Below, in pieces: positions 9,745 to 21,388 of a stretch of 64,000 nt of DNA. Location: contig JACEEZ010000170.1 of the NCBI GenBank assembly GCA_016584305.1, positions 530,001-594,000 of the forward strand. The letters run 5' to 3'. Within the stretch, counting starts at the first letter, position 1, and each line of letters starts with the position of its first letter. The translations under genes were made by a program, and so were the position numbers. The notes beneath the pieces were generated by a model. The model was not told where the DNA came from. It worked only from the letters and a program-made list of their open reading frames with translations, and searched no databases. This stretch comes from Chionoecetes opilio. Taxonomy: Eukaryota > Arthropoda > Malacostraca > Decapoda > Majidae.

Positions 9745-11753
9745 TAGGCGCTGATTATTTGGTCGATTCCTAAGTAAAGTCATCAAAAGACAACATTTCC
9801 ATGTTCACCAGTGCCGGTGGTAAAGTTATAATGGGACCTATCCCACAAACTACTCACCAGCCAAAACAAGAGGAATGCATTCCTAGTCATGCACAACCCC
9901 TCTTGGTTGCTAGAATAGGGACTTCATTAGTTCCCACTCAAATTAATGAGTTAATGGAAGAAGGGGATATCCCCGTGCACAAATTATGGGATCTAGAAAC
10001 TATCGGTATAATACCCGAGCCTGAAGAGGATCAAAATACTCTAGATCACTATGATCACACTGTCAATTATGTTAATGGTAAATATGAAGTAGGTCTACCT
10101 TGGCAAATAAATGCCCCTGTGTTACCTTCCAATTATCACATAGTTAAGAGCCTCTTAAATAGTTCAATAAGAAAACTGAATAAAAATCAGTCTAAATTGG
10201 AGTGCTATGATAAGATCATTCAAGATCAATTAAAGGATGATTTTATCGAAAAACTGGAAGGAGCAGTAAATCATAATATAGGACATTATTTACCACACCA
10301 TGCAGTGGCTAAAGATTCATCAACCACCCCCCATCAGAATAGTTTTCAATTGTAGTTTCAAAACTAAACAAGATGCTAGTTTAAATGACTGTCTGCAGAC
10401 AGGACCGAATCTCTTGTCTAATCTAGGAGATGTCCTAGTAAAATTCAGAACAGATAAATTCGCCTATGTGGCTGACATCTCTAAGGCTTTCCTAAGATTA
10501 GGTCTAAAAGAAGAAGATAGAAATTTCACAAAATTCCTATGGCCTTAAAATATATATCAGGAAGATAGCCCCCTAGCCACATATAGGTTTAAGTCAGTTC
10601 TGTTTGGTTCTTGCTCAAGTCCTTTTATATTAAATAAAACATTACAGTACCATTTTAAGGGTTCTGATAGCCCAGAATTGGGGAAGAACTTCTATATGGA
10701 TAATTTGCAGGGGACAATAAATTCTGAGGAAGAACTAATACAAATTTATAATCTGGCTAATCAAGAATGCAGGAAGGCCAGCCTCCTCTTACAGAGTTGG
10801 AATACTAATTCTCCAAGACTAGAAGGGATAATCAGGAAGGATTTCCTTAATTATACGCCACCAGAGATCCAATCAGTGTTAGGATTATAGTGGAATGTAA
10901 AAACTGATGAACTGAGATTAAAGTGTCCAGATTTTTCTGATGTGGTCCTAACAAAGAGAACACTCTTAAGTCAGGTCAGCCAAGTATTTGACCCCTTGGG
11001 TATAGTGAGCCCAATAACTATAAGGGGTAAATGTCTAATACAAAAGGCCTGGGGAGAACACCTCGATTGGGATACCCCCCTAGATGGGAAATATACAATA
11101 GAATGGGAGACTATAAGATCTGAGTTCAATAAGATAAATGAGGTTCACATAAGTAGGAGAATAAATGCTGATGGGCGGCAACCCCAGCAACTACACATAT
11201 TTTGTGATGTTTCAAAAAGTGCATACGGTGCAGTAGCTTATCTTAAAGCAGGAGAGGAATGTAAATTAATTATGTCTAAGGCTCGGGTTGCCCCAATTAA
11301 GCCTAGAACATTGCCTCAAATGGAGCTGACTGCATTAAAATTAGGCACTAAATTAGCTCAATATCTAAGCAATTTATTACAAATTAGTGAAGTATATATG
11401 TGGACCGATAGTGAAATTTGCCTACACTGGTTAGTGAAAAATAACACTAAAATCCCTTATTTCAGGAATCGTGTTGGTAAGATAAATGACTTAGGTTCCA
11501 CATTTCACTATAATCATGTTGCTACCAAGAAAAACCCAGCTGATATTTTGTCCATAGGAACAACTATCCTCAAATTAAATACAGGATTATGGTTTAAAGG
11601 TCCTACCTGGCTGAAAAATAATAATGAATGGCCTAATCAAAAGGTCTATAGTAAGGCAGACATATCAGAAGATATAATCATGGAACCTATATTGATCCCA
11701 GATCCTGTTATGGATATAAAAAGGTTTTCCTTATTAAGCAAACTATTAAAGAC
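9745..11753 (+). pseudogene. BEL/Pao reverse transcriptase and RNase H, broken
   Basis: The linker after the protease is frameshifted around 9741-9800. The RT N-terminal part (LVARIGTSLVPTQ, PGLP-like VGLPWQINAPVL) runs to a C-run near 10330, where the frame shifts. The fingers/palm follow, with ADISKAFLRLGL (motif A) and FYMDNLQGT in the position of the YVDD catalytic box. In-frame stops occur at 10546 (TAA) and 10888 (TAG). RNase H follows with IFCDVSKSAYG, LPQMELTA, MWTDSEICLHWL and NPADILS, supplying the expected acidic residues. The protein ends at a 779-bp insertion at 11754. Reverse transcription is the family role, and this copy cannot make it. Confidence 0.9.
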
Positions 11754-12532
11754 AGGGATGTCAACAAGAAAAGAAAAAAACCTCTGAAATGAAATAATAG
11801 GGCGACCAACTCATCCGAGCGCAGCGAGGCTGGCCGAGCATAGCGAGGGAACCTCCCAGCTGGGGGTTCGGGGTCCGAGATTTTTTGTAAATTTCATGCT
11901 CTGAGAGAGCTTCTGAGAGGTCCTTGGTTATATGTATAATAATTTCTGGTCTCAATTTTTTCTGTTTTTGTGTCCACAATTTGTGTAAATGTATATATAT
12001 ATGGTATATCATGCAACTTAAATTGTGAAATGTATATGAATTATTAACCATTTTGACATGATAAATAAAATATTAACACTGTTTCCGTTGGAAAAGTAAT
12101 CCCAACAAAATGTTAACATGTTTTGTAACAGAAGAAACCTCATCAAATATGATTTGATGACCAACTTCGAATTATTGAATAATCCAATATCAAATAAGTT
12201 TCACTATAACTATAATCATGATAATAACATGCACACACAATGAAAGTAAACTTGTATTCATATTGCCAAATAACATGTACAATGTACATACAATATAATA
12301 TATCTCACAACATATCAAATGTAAGGATCAGATCAGGCAGTTGACCATATACAGGATACAAATATAGTAACATTGGCAACCAGGACAAGTCACAGGGGAA
12401 CACAGGGCTAGCCAACTAGGTACAACCCCCCCCCCCTAAATTTTTAACCCGAATCTACACGATTTACAGAAATGACCCAGCTGGCAATAAAATACTCGGA
12501 AATCCGCGAATCCGCGGAAAATTGACATCCCT
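11754..12532. mobile_element. hAT-like nonautonomous element inside Pao pol
   Basis: TIRs are AGGGATGTCAA (11754) and TTGACATCCCT (ending 12532). The flanks TTAAAGAC (11746-11753) and GTAAAGAC (12533-12540) are a 7/8 matched 8-bp duplication. Removing the element restores a continuous Pao-like reading across the junction. No transposase is visible inside, and the interior is AT-rich with a C run near 12427. Confidence 0.8.
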
Positions 12533-12540
12533 GTAAAGAC

Positions 12541-13949
12541 TACTAAATTGGTCTTTAAATTCATAAAGTGGGATAGTTCTGCTTTGCTTCTGCTAGTTCC
12601 CTTTGAAGTTTTGGGCTAGAACAATACAAAAACAGGAATTTCCTGAGGAATATCAGATCTTAGCCTCGGCCCGCCCCCGTAGGAACAAACTTATCAAATC
12701 ATTAGGTCTGTACCTAGATAATGAGGGCATCATTAGGTGTCGACGAAGAATTTGGAATGCTGATCTTCCCGATAAAACCTAATCCCATACTAATTCCAAG
12801 CGTTTATCATCTTACTAATTGATAGTGGATGAATCTCATGGGAACTCTTTACATGGTGGAATGGCTGATACATTAGCCTATATCAGGAGGGAATTCTGGA
12901 TACCGCAGGGTAGACAGGCAGTTAAATACTACCTCAAATCTTGTATCAAATGCAAGAGATATGAGGGAAGACTGATCACCTATCCCGGGCCCCCTCAACT
13001 CCCCATGGATCGAGTACAATCCTTAAAACCATTTGAGGTAGCTGATGTCGACTATACTGGGGCAATAATAATTACAGGAGATAATACTCCCCCCAAGAAA
13101 GTATATGTCTGCTTATTTACTTGCACCTTTACAAGGGCTGTTCATTTAGAAATAGCTGATGATTTAAGTGCCGAAACATTTATTCAAGTGTTCCGGCGGC
13201 TTGTGGCTCGGCGGTCGTGTCCTCGGCGATTGATTAGCGATAATGCTACTAACTTCGTAGGAGCCTCCCCCATATTGTTATAAATATTAAGTCATTCATC
13301 AGTACAAAGATCTCTAGAGTTAAGGAAATGCTCATGGACCTTTACTACTCCTAGAGCTCCTTGGCAAAATGGTTTCACAGAAAGAATGATTGGCATTGTC
13401 AAGTCTTGTCTTAGGAAAACTCTCCACAAGACAAAGATAGGTCTAGAAGACTTGATAACCATAGTGATTGAGATTGAGACCCGTATCAATAACCGACCCT
13501 TAACCTACTTAGATGATTCATCAGTAAATATAGAAGCTCTTACTCCCTCACATTTAATTTATGGGAGAAGACTGGAACCCTTTCCTTTGATAGATACAAG
13601 GGAAGATATACAAGATCCTACAATAAAAGACCCGGCTCACTATCTCCGGGAAGGTTATCATACCTTAAGTAAAATTTTAAGATTATGGGATAAGCATTGG
13701 AGTGCAGATTATTTACTGATTCTAAGGGAAAAGTTTTATGTGGCTCAACCGCCAGAAAATCAAAGTCCAATCAAAGTAGGAGATATAGTAATCCTTAGGG
13801 GAGATATGCCTCGTTCGCAATGGCCTCTAGGAAAAATAGCAAAATTGCATACTGATGGAAAGGGGATTGTGAGGTCTGTGGAGTTATTAGTGAGGGAACA
13901 ACGATGTGAGCGGACGGTAAATAATTTGATCCCCCTAGAAGTTAGCTGA
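12541..13949 (+). pseudogene. BEL/Pao integrase and C-terminal domain, broken
   Basis: After the insertion the frame carries LVFKFIKWDSS and FPEEYQILASARPRRNK, then a shift near 12780. The HHCC zinc finger reads ...DESHGNSLHGG and SCIKCKRYEG. The integrase core gives VADVDYTG (first D), LISDNATNFVG (second D) and, after a stop and shift at about 13281-13320, APWQNGFTERMIGIVK (catalytic E). The last 120 residues (VGDIVILRGDMPRSQWPLGK, HTDGKGIVRSVELLVRE) match the DUF5641 tail typical of BEL/Pao integrases. The stop is at 13949. Integration of element cDNA is the family role. Confidence 0.9.
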
Positions 13950-14990
13950 AGAGAGAAATGAAGACTTAAGTCTGCGTCCTTGGCAGGCCAACTTTGGGGA
14001 TTCTCGACCTGGAGGCTAGCTGCTTTAAAGTGTAAAACCACTTCTGGAGAAACCTCATTAAAGGGGTCAAAAATACCTGAAGCAACCCTTCATTTTTCGC
14101 CGGCCCCCAGTTGTGGAAATTATCCACTAAAACCGCTCTAATTTTGAGTAAGGTTAATTTGAATGGTGGAATTTGGCGCCTACCGTCAGGAGTTCGGGAT
14201 ACAAACACAAATTCCACTTATGTATATATTATAATTAGATTTGGGTATAAATTAAGATGTATTTAGATATAATTAGATCATTTTGGTGGTATTCATCTAT
14301 AATACCACAATTAATCAAAGGATTAACATAATCTAAGAATTGTAAGGAAATTTCCACGTATTGGAACATTGTTGGAACATTGTCCCACGTGTAAACTCCT
14401 AACTGTCTTGAAGGGAGTTTAGTCAAGACATAGTAGTAACGCGTCAGCCACTACGATATGAAGTTGGAGTGAGCGCTTTGATTATACACTAAGGTGTAGT
14501 CAACTCATAATAATATGAGTAAATTTTAACCGATCAATCGGTTGAGAAGGACAAGGTGTAAAACACACTTAAGAATTCAGCTATGAGAAGCCTCCGCTCG
14601 GCCCGACGAAGCGGCCATTTTACGTGGAGGATTCAACCAGTCACCACGCAAGTCACGAGTTCCACTCCCAGCCTGTTGCAACTCTGACCACCTCGACATA
14701 CAATACTTCCCCAAAGATAGAGATCAAGCCAACGCACATTACAACCCACCTGCCACTGCTGAGTATACCTTAGTTAGAGCTAAATGGGGTATCATAGCAG
14801 ATTACGTAGAATTGGGTTAATAGCATGGTGAGTTCACGTTAATCAACATTATAATTTTAACAGTTGTTGTCGACCATCAATTGGTGGTCGATAAATCCAA
14901 CATATGTTACTGTTTTCTTGTTGTACTTAGCTAGATATCTGGTAGGATGTGTGATGAAGGACTGAGGAACAAGACATTTTTTTTGGGGGG
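13950..14990. other. 3' flank of the Pao element
   Basis: No second copy of an LTR is visible. TTTGGCGCCTACCGTCAGGA near 14172 resembles a primer-binding-site junction, which is unexpected downstream of pol. A hairpin TCGACCATCAATTGGTGGTCGA lies near 14870-14890, and TGGAACATTG is repeated near 14361-14380. No gene is seen. Confidence 0.35.
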
Positions 14991-15164
14991 GGGGAAAGAA
15001 GCCATGTAACGCGAGAAAATGGGTTAATCCTGTGACTCACGATTGACGAAAAGTTTACATTGGGTGGTGAGAGTAAAGTAATACATATATAGCTAGTTAT
15101 TAAATGCTCACAATTTTTTTTCACTCCTCAGTCCCTAATCATTTAGATATAGTTTTCCGGCAAT

Positions 15165-15194
15165 ATTTTATACCCGTGGTCGCTAGTGACGTCA
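15165..15194 (-). promoter_or_regulatory. CRE plus TATA core of LTR family A, copy 1
   Basis: The minus strand reads GTGACGTCACT, then about 14 bp later GTATAAAATATTG. The same arrangement is conserved in copy 2 at 34907-34936. This fits a Pol II LTR promoter, with activity inferred. Confidence 0.55.
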
Positions 15195-15492
15195 CGGCAA
15201 GAAGGCAATGCAGAGAGAAAGTATACTGACTAGCTCTCTCTCTTGCCAACCCTTGTCCGGGCAACACGCGCGGAGAGAGTCGTGTCTTACAACCCTTTCG
15301 GAGGGTCTGATGCTGGGAACAGTGAGCTGAGCTGAGCTGAGTGGGTGGTTGATCCCCTGAGTGGCCCACGTGTGTGCTGATGGCGATGGTTGTGTGTTGC
15401 TGAGCTGTGCGGAGTTGGTGACCCGCTGAGACACCAGTATATAGAGCTAAGGCCCTATAGTAGCTCCATTAGTATTTTAGATAGATAGATAT

Positions 15493-16397
15493 TGTTACGA
15501 CCGTGCTTCTAGACGACTCTGTCTCAAGATCGAAGGAAGCCGGTTGTTATGGTGGACCAGACTCAGGTCGAGACCCAAGAAGCCACGAGGGTAGAGGGGA
15601 CGCCGGCGAGCAGGGAACAGAAGGGGGAAATACGGTCCCCAGGGGAGTTTAGAGACTCGCCTGGCCCGTAAGTACCTCAGGGTCAGGTAAGCCAAGGGTA
15701 GAGGAAGTTCCCTGTGGTTTTAGGAGTTTGTGGAGGTGACAAATGGACTGTTCCATCTGTGTGTGTGGTGGTGATGTGAGGTAAGGCGACGTGACGTTCC
15801 CCGTGGCACTGTGTGGCGCCGTGACGAGGCGGCCACCGTGGTGTAGCCCCTGTGGTAGTGTGTGCGGCGCCTGTACGAGGCGGCCGGCACTGTGGTGTGC
15901 CTGGGGTGGCACTGTACGTGTGGCGTTGGGAGGCACGGGGGACTTCCTGGGAGAGGAATTGCCCCTGTGGAGTAGTGGCGCCGGACGAGGCGGCCACTGT
16001 AGTGTGCCTGTGAAAGGTACTGGGGTTGTGTGGGGGTTATGTAGCGTCTACTTACGACGGCCGAGGAAGAGGTCGGGGTTGTGACGTTGCATTGGGGTCA
16101 GGAGTTGTAGATTTGTAGTGAGTGACCTTGCAACTTGTACTGTGAGTTACTTCAATATACCGCCGTGAAAGGACCCCTTGTGTTTGCCTAAACCCTTCCC
16201 CCCTGAGTGTGTGAACAGCCCAGAGAAGGAGAACCCAGCCTGGTAAGTCCTCAATTCCTAGCACGAGCCCTGTTTACAAGCTACGCGTCCCCCCCTCTGT
16301 CTTAAGCACCTGCCTGCTTCCCTGCATCTCAAGAGAACAGCCCGGATTAGGTGTAGCTGAGGATAGTGAAGGTAAGGAAGGGGGGGCGTTAGTTGCA
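15493..16397 (+). repeat. 5' LTR, ~905 bp
   Basis: It begins TGTTACGACCGTGC and ends GGGGGGGCGTTAGTTGCA. It matches 18016-18472 plus 20886-21388 in order, including shared GAGGCGGCCACCGTGGTGTA and TGAGGATAGTGAAGGTAAGG blocks. The copies differ by small indels and substitutions, so the insertion is not recent. Confidence 0.9.
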
Positions 16398-16398
16398 C

Positions 16399-16416
16399 TG
16401 GTGTCGGAGTGGGATG
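16399..16416 (+). other. primer binding site, tRNA-Leu-like
   Basis: TGGTGTCGGAGTGGGATG starts one base after the LTR CA. It is close to the complement of a tRNA-Leu 3' end (TGGTGTCAGAAGTGGGAT), with one substitution and one missing base. Confidence 0.7.
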
Positions 16417-16488
16417 TTGCTGGAATATTGAGGTGAAAAAAAGCAGGTATTGTGAAATTCCTTTGTCTGGTGCGGGGGGAAAGATAAG

Positions 16489-17072
16489 ATGGCGGACGGT
16501 GGTGAGTCAGCGGCACAGCAGCCGTCTCTGGCTGACCTTATGGCAGCGTTGCAAGCCATGAGAGTTACTTTGAGTGGGGCGATAAGTGGGGAAATAGGTG
16601 TGGTACGGCAGGAAATAAAGGGAAAAATGGATGCTAAGAAACGTGAAGTAAAAAGTGAGGTGCTAAGTGAAGTACCCACTAAGGCAGAGCGGAAAGAATT
16701 AGAGCCAGTGATGAGTGAGCAGAAAATCTGGCTGTGGGTGATATGTCTGAGCATGTGGATAGCGCTGGGGCCGCGGCTAGTGACCCAGTCGTGGGTGTGA
16801 TTGTAAAGGACGAGTCTGAGGTTGAGAGCGCGGCCGCGTCTTGTGAGTGTGAGGTGGTAACCGGGGAGCGTGTTGTGGAGTGTAAGGAGAGCGTAGGCCT
16901 AGCCCTCCCGCTACCCACCCCACCTAGCTCACGCGAGTCTCGGCCTCGTCGTGCGGGGCCGAGTGCACGTCAGGAATGTGGCGATTTGCGACACAGGCCG
17001 CGGAAGCTGGATGCGCCTGTGGTCGTGGAACCCTTTGTCGGGCCCGAATCGCGACGCTGGCAAGCGGCGTGA
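16489..17072 (+). pseudogene. gag-like ORF of the deleted LTR retrotransposon
   Basis: The ATG at 16489 opens MADGGESAAQQPSLADLMAA, then a lysine/glutamate-rich segment that may form a coiled coil. The first frame ends at 16800. A second overlapping frame (16734-17072) carries an acidic stretch and a proline/arginine-rich segment (PLPTPPSSRESRPRR), so a frameshift lies near 16740-16790. No zinc knuckle, protease or RT follows. The position just after the PBS supports a gag role. Sequence-level homology is not recognised. Confidence 0.5.
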
Positions 17073-18000
17073 AAGGCGTGAAAGGCCTGGTTGGTGGCCT
17101 GAGCGGCGTGAAAGGCAGAAAAGGTTTGTTTGTGGCCTGACGCCCAGGCGGGTGCGGGTTCAAGAGCCCATTTTGGGAAAGGGGTAAGAAAAAACCCGCT
17201 CACTTCACCCGGCATGGAACCACCCGGAGGAAGGAGGCGCCGTCGGAGTGAGTGTGGGAAAGCCTCACAGCAAGGCGAGGTAGGCCTCCGAGCCCGCCAG
17301 GATGACGAGGGGACGCACCCAAAACCCGCCTTTTGCCGCATTTTCGGGGGGTCGACGAGCAGTTAAGCTACTCCTGCAGTGTGTGGGCCCCCCCGAAGCT
17401 GGTACAGGTGGGGGGTAACTGCTTGTTACGACGGTGGGGGGATGCACGTGCCCCCTACCAGGTAGAGCCGGGCCACAGCGTGCTGCTGTTAAGCCCTGTC
17501 GCACCGTCACCGGCGCCTTGCAGGGGGGCATGGTGGGGTCGGGAAGTCGTAGCGCCTTTCCTGCGGAGACTGGAGCAGTGGAGCCGGGTTAGAGCTGCGG
17601 AGGCCCAGTGGAGTGTGAAGGACTTCCTGGGCCGTGGTTTAACTCTGAGGTGGGCCAAGGGGTAGAGGAAGTCCCCCTGGGGGCCTTTGTGGGGGCCCGC
17701 TGTGTTGTGGCGCCTGGTTGAGGTAGCAGCGTGTTCCTGCTGGTGTGTCTCGCGTGGAAGAGGAGGGCGGGGCCCGGTGTGACTGTCCAACACTGCAGTG
17801 GCGGCTGGTTGATGGCGATGGAGGGACTTTGCAGTTGTGAAGCTTTGGAGTGGTAACGTTTGGTAAAAGGGGGGTTTGTTTAATGATGGGGCGAGTTGCC
17901 TTTTATTTTAGGATTTTGTGTTATATGTGCATGTAAAACCCTGTGATATGATTTTTCTGTTTCTTTTTAGTTTTGGCTGGCCAAGGTCCGGCCAGTTTTT
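17073..18000 (+). other. remaining internal region of the deleted retrotransposon
   Basis: GC-rich, with scattered short frames and no recognisable protease, RT or integrase motif. It contains the direct repeat GGCGTGAAAGGC near 17065 and 17105. Confidence 0.6.
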
Positions 18001-18015
18001 GTGAGGGGAGGGCAG
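18001..18015 (+). other. polypurine tract
   Basis: GTGAGGGGAGGGCAG lies immediately before the 3' LTR TGTTACG, the expected place and composition for plus-strand priming. Confidence 0.75.
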
Positions 18016-21000
18016 TGTTACGACCGTGGCTCCGAGACGACTTTGTCTCAAGATCGAAGGAAAAACCCGGTTGTTATGGTGGACCAGACTCAGGCCGAGA
18101 CCCAAGAAAACCACAAGGGTAAAAGGGGACGCCGGCGAGCAGGGGAAACAGAAGGGGGAATGCGGTCCCCAGGGGAGTTTAAATGATTCGCCTGGCCCGT
18201 AATTTCCTCAGGGTCAGGTAAGCCAAGGTAGAGGAAGTTCCCTGTGGTTTTTTGGAGTTTTTGGAGGTGACAAATGGACTGTTCATCTGTGTGTGTAGTG
18301 GCGGTGTGAGGTAAGGCGACGTGACGTTCCCCGTGGCACTGTGTTTGGGGCCGGACGAGGCGGCCACCGTGGTGTAGCCCCTTTTGGTAGTGTGTGCGGC
18401 GCCTGTACGAGGCGGCCGGCACTGTGGTGTGCCTGGGGTGGCACTGTACGTGTGGCGTTGGGAGGCACGGGGTAGGGTACGCCGTATAACAACAATTCTT
18501 TTTCTCAACTTTTGGGATGCCAATTTCCTATGTAAAAGGGAATTCTAAGACGATTTTATCTCCTTCCATTTTTGCATTTGAGCAATTCTTACTATGCAAA
18601 ATCGCACTTTATATTGCACCCTTATCGAATAATGCTTAAATGAGTACGCAGTGTCCGGTTGGTCCTGTGTATTGCATCATGCACCAATATGAGCTCCAAA
18701 TGACTAGCGTGGTAAGCTCTTTCTGATCAGTTGGTTCATCAGGCTCTACATCACAGTGTCACAGCCCTGCGTTGGCCTAGAACGTGTCCCCAGTCCTTCT
18801 TAACCTGAAGCAGGCATGGTCTCACTCCGTTGGTTGGCCCGAAGCCCGGATGACCCGTCTCTGGCCTGCTGCCCCACCACTGCTGCCGCAGCCTCTGTCA
18901 CCCTGCTTCACGACTCTTTCGGTGCTCTGAGTGTGGATAGAGAACTCCGGAACCTCGTACGGCTTGACCCAGGGATCTCCTGGATCTGATCCGGACGGAC
19001 CAGGTGAATGCCGGCTCGTGCCCTGGCCAAGGCTGCATCTAGTCAGTGTCTGCAGAGCTGGTGGTCTGACAAGTTCAGGCTTGGTGTGTGATGCGAGGTC
19101 TTACACTGGTGTCCCCATCTCCTCGCCAGCCCTCAGCTTCAAAAATCTGGTCACGGCGACACACCTGTCGGGTCGTCCTCTACTCTGACTCGCGCATCAG
19201 CTAAGAGGAGGACACATTCTGAGTGTGCGAACCATGCGTCCTGTCCGCACGTGCCAGAAGGTCACAGCTTTTTGGACCGCGTTTCCTTGGGCTGCGACCT
19301 CATGCACTCTGACTTGCGTGAGGTGATGGTTGCTTGGGGCCGTCCTCTAAGTCTGTAGTGAACCGTGGATGTCGTAGTAGAGATTGAAGTACACCTGCAG
19401 GCAGTACTGACATAGGATTTCAGGTTGGTCACGGGAGAGACTAACGCAGCGAGCAGGCACTAGAGTATTCTTTGCCATCAGATCCATGCTTTCTGGTCCA
19501 CATGTACACGAGCGACTGGGCTGTGTGAGTTGCCATCTCTGGAGTGGCACCTTTCAACACTTGATCTCACTGCAAGCTCGGACGGGAGAAACGCGCCGCA
19601 TCACACAGCCTGGACCAGTTGGTTCCAGCTGTGGTCATATGGAACATGTTGACCAGGATAGATACTCCGGTATCTCCGTGCATCTTCACCGCCTTGGCAC
19701 TTAAGGAAGCCCAACCCATCTGAACTATGCGTTGTTACTGCATCTCATTCACGCTGGACAGCAGACTGCACACTGACCCCGTGAAGCCAGTGTCAGATGA
19801 GGTAGTGCCCGTCGATGCTGGGTGATCAGTTGGCGCTAAACTGTAGAGGGCACTCTGTTTGTGTGCAACACATATACTCCAGACGAGCTTGCGTCCCAGC
19901 AATCTTCAACTCCAATTGGCGTGGGAGTACCTCCACTTCCACCCCGTGTTGGCCCTGTTGAGCCCAACCGCCACACCCGGTTGGGTCAACTAACTGTAAC
20001 ACTCCCTTGCAGTACGATCAGTGAGTCGGTGGCAGTCCTTATGTCACATCACAGCAGGTGATCATAGAGAGCTGAGCCACCCTGAACGCAGCTTCTTAGT
20101 GGCACCGGGTTCCTCTCGGTACAAAAGTGCCAAAGTACCTTCAGATTGCTCCCTCTGTCCACTGACACATGCTCCTCCCCGATCAAACCTGGAGGTGCAG
20201 TTTCCCATAGCTTCGGGCACCATCGGCCCCTGGTCTTGTCCTTCCTCCCATCGTAACCCAAATCCACTGTTTTGGTCCTGGTGCTGGTTCCTCTGGTCAA
20301 GGTCCCCTGGCCGAATGCCATGGCAATCCCTGGCCTGGCCCTCTTCTGCTTGTTTGATCGCAGACCAGGTACGACATGTCTGGGATGGTGTGCCTCGCGA
20401 TAAGGTCCTGGAGATCCAGAAGGCCAAAAGGCAGAAGCAGCATTGGGCGGAACGTCGAACCGGGATGCTTGCCAGCGCCAGGTTCCGGACTGTGTCATTG
20501 TGTTTTCCTGCTTGCAGCTGGCCCTGTTCCAAGTACTCTGCATACACAAGGGTCCAGGGACCCCGCCTCTTCCCTGAGCAGTCGGTCTACCAGTATGGCA
20601 AGCCTCCTGTTGTCCTGCCTCTTTTCTCTGAGTGTTAGGGTGAAACGACGCTCCAAATGAGGAGTTATCATGCAATGAACCGTTAACTTTAGCGGCGGCT
20701 AAGCTATGTTTTTGGCATATCAATATCAAAGTCCATTTTTGCATAGGCAGAAGTAATCTCAAACCAAAAATTTGAAGTCGGACAAACCACCCTTAAAAAA
20801 ATCAATTTACATAAGAAAATACAACTCCTGCCAAATTCAATCATCTATATTTCACATGTTTCATTGGACCTAACGGCGTACCCTATGACATGGGTACTTC
20901 CTGGGGAGGAATTGGCCCCTGTGTAGTAGTGGCGCCGGCCGAGGCGGCCACTATCTAGTGTGCCTGTGAAAGTACTGGGTTGTCGGGGGTTATGTAGCGT

Positions 21001-21388
21001 CTTACCTACGACGGCCGAGTAAGAGGTCGGGGTTGTGACGTTGCATTTGTGTCAGAGGTGGGTGAGTGACATTGGTGTCAGGAGTGGGTGATATTTGTAG
21101 TGAGTGAACCTTGCAACTGGTACTGTGATTACTTCAATATACCAGGCCGTGATGGCCCCCTTGTGTTTGCCTAAACCCTTCCCTCCCGTAGTGTGGTGAA
21201 CAGCCAGAGAATGAGAACCCAGCCTGTATTCCCTCATTCCGCACGAGACCCTGTTTACGAGCTATCGCGTCCCCCCATCCTCTTCTCCTTAAAGCACCTT
21301 CCTGCTTGCCCTTATCTCAAGTGAGCAGGCCCATGAGTAGGTGTAGCCTGAGGATAGTGAAGGTAAGGAAGGGGGGGCGTTCGTTGCA
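18016..21388 (+). repeat. 3' LTR, split by an insertion
   Basis: 18016-18472 and 20886-21388 together match the 5' LTR. The break lies at GGAGGCACGGGG, which is continuous in the 5' LTR near 15930. Confidence 0.9.
18473..20885. mobile_element. 2.4 kb TIR element inserted in the 3' LTR
   Basis: The ends are TAGGGTACGCCGT and ACGGCGTACCCTA, a perfect 13-bp TIR. The intact 5' LTR proves this block is an insertion. The inner ends also share TTTCYTATGTAAA. Open frames at 20049-20762 (minus) and 20021-20638 (plus) overlap antisense and show no motif I recognise. A clean TSD is not visible (CACGGGGT against CATGGGTA is a weak pair). The superfamily is unassigned. Confidence 0.8.

Larger units (their letters stand above)
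8032..13949 (+). mobile_element. BEL/Pao LTR retrotransposon, inactive
   Basis: Domains run in the canonical BEL/Pao order: gag, zinc knuckles, aspartic protease, reverse transcriptase, RNase H, integrase zinc finger, integrase core and DUF5641-like tail. Several stops and frameshifts break the polyprotein, and a hAT-like element splits it at 11754-12532. I could not find matching LTRs in the roughly 450 bp upstream and 1 kb downstream, so the outer limits are unknown. Confidence 0.93.
15493..21388 (+). mobile_element. LTR retrotransposon, internally deleted, TSD ATAT
   Basis: Paired LTRs (15493-16397; 18016-21388 minus an insert) start TGTTACGACCGTG and end GTTGCA. ATAT at 15489-15492 is repeated at 21389-21392. 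A PBS follows the 5' LTR and a purine tract precedes the 3' LTR. The internal region is only about 1.6 kb, with a gag-like start and no pol, so the element is nonautonomous. The uninterrupted copy of family A at 34.2-35.1 kb shows the empty site. Confidence 0.9.

Noticed and set aside
20021..20762. Protein-coding gene in the 2.4 kb insert
   Set aside because: Plus and minus frames overlap antisense, neither has a recognisable motif, and GC-rich sequence lengthens chance ORFs.
18466..20900. 8-bp TSD for the insertion in the 3' LTR
   Set aside because: CACGGGGT and CATGGGTA match only with gaps, so I did not count it as support for hAT.
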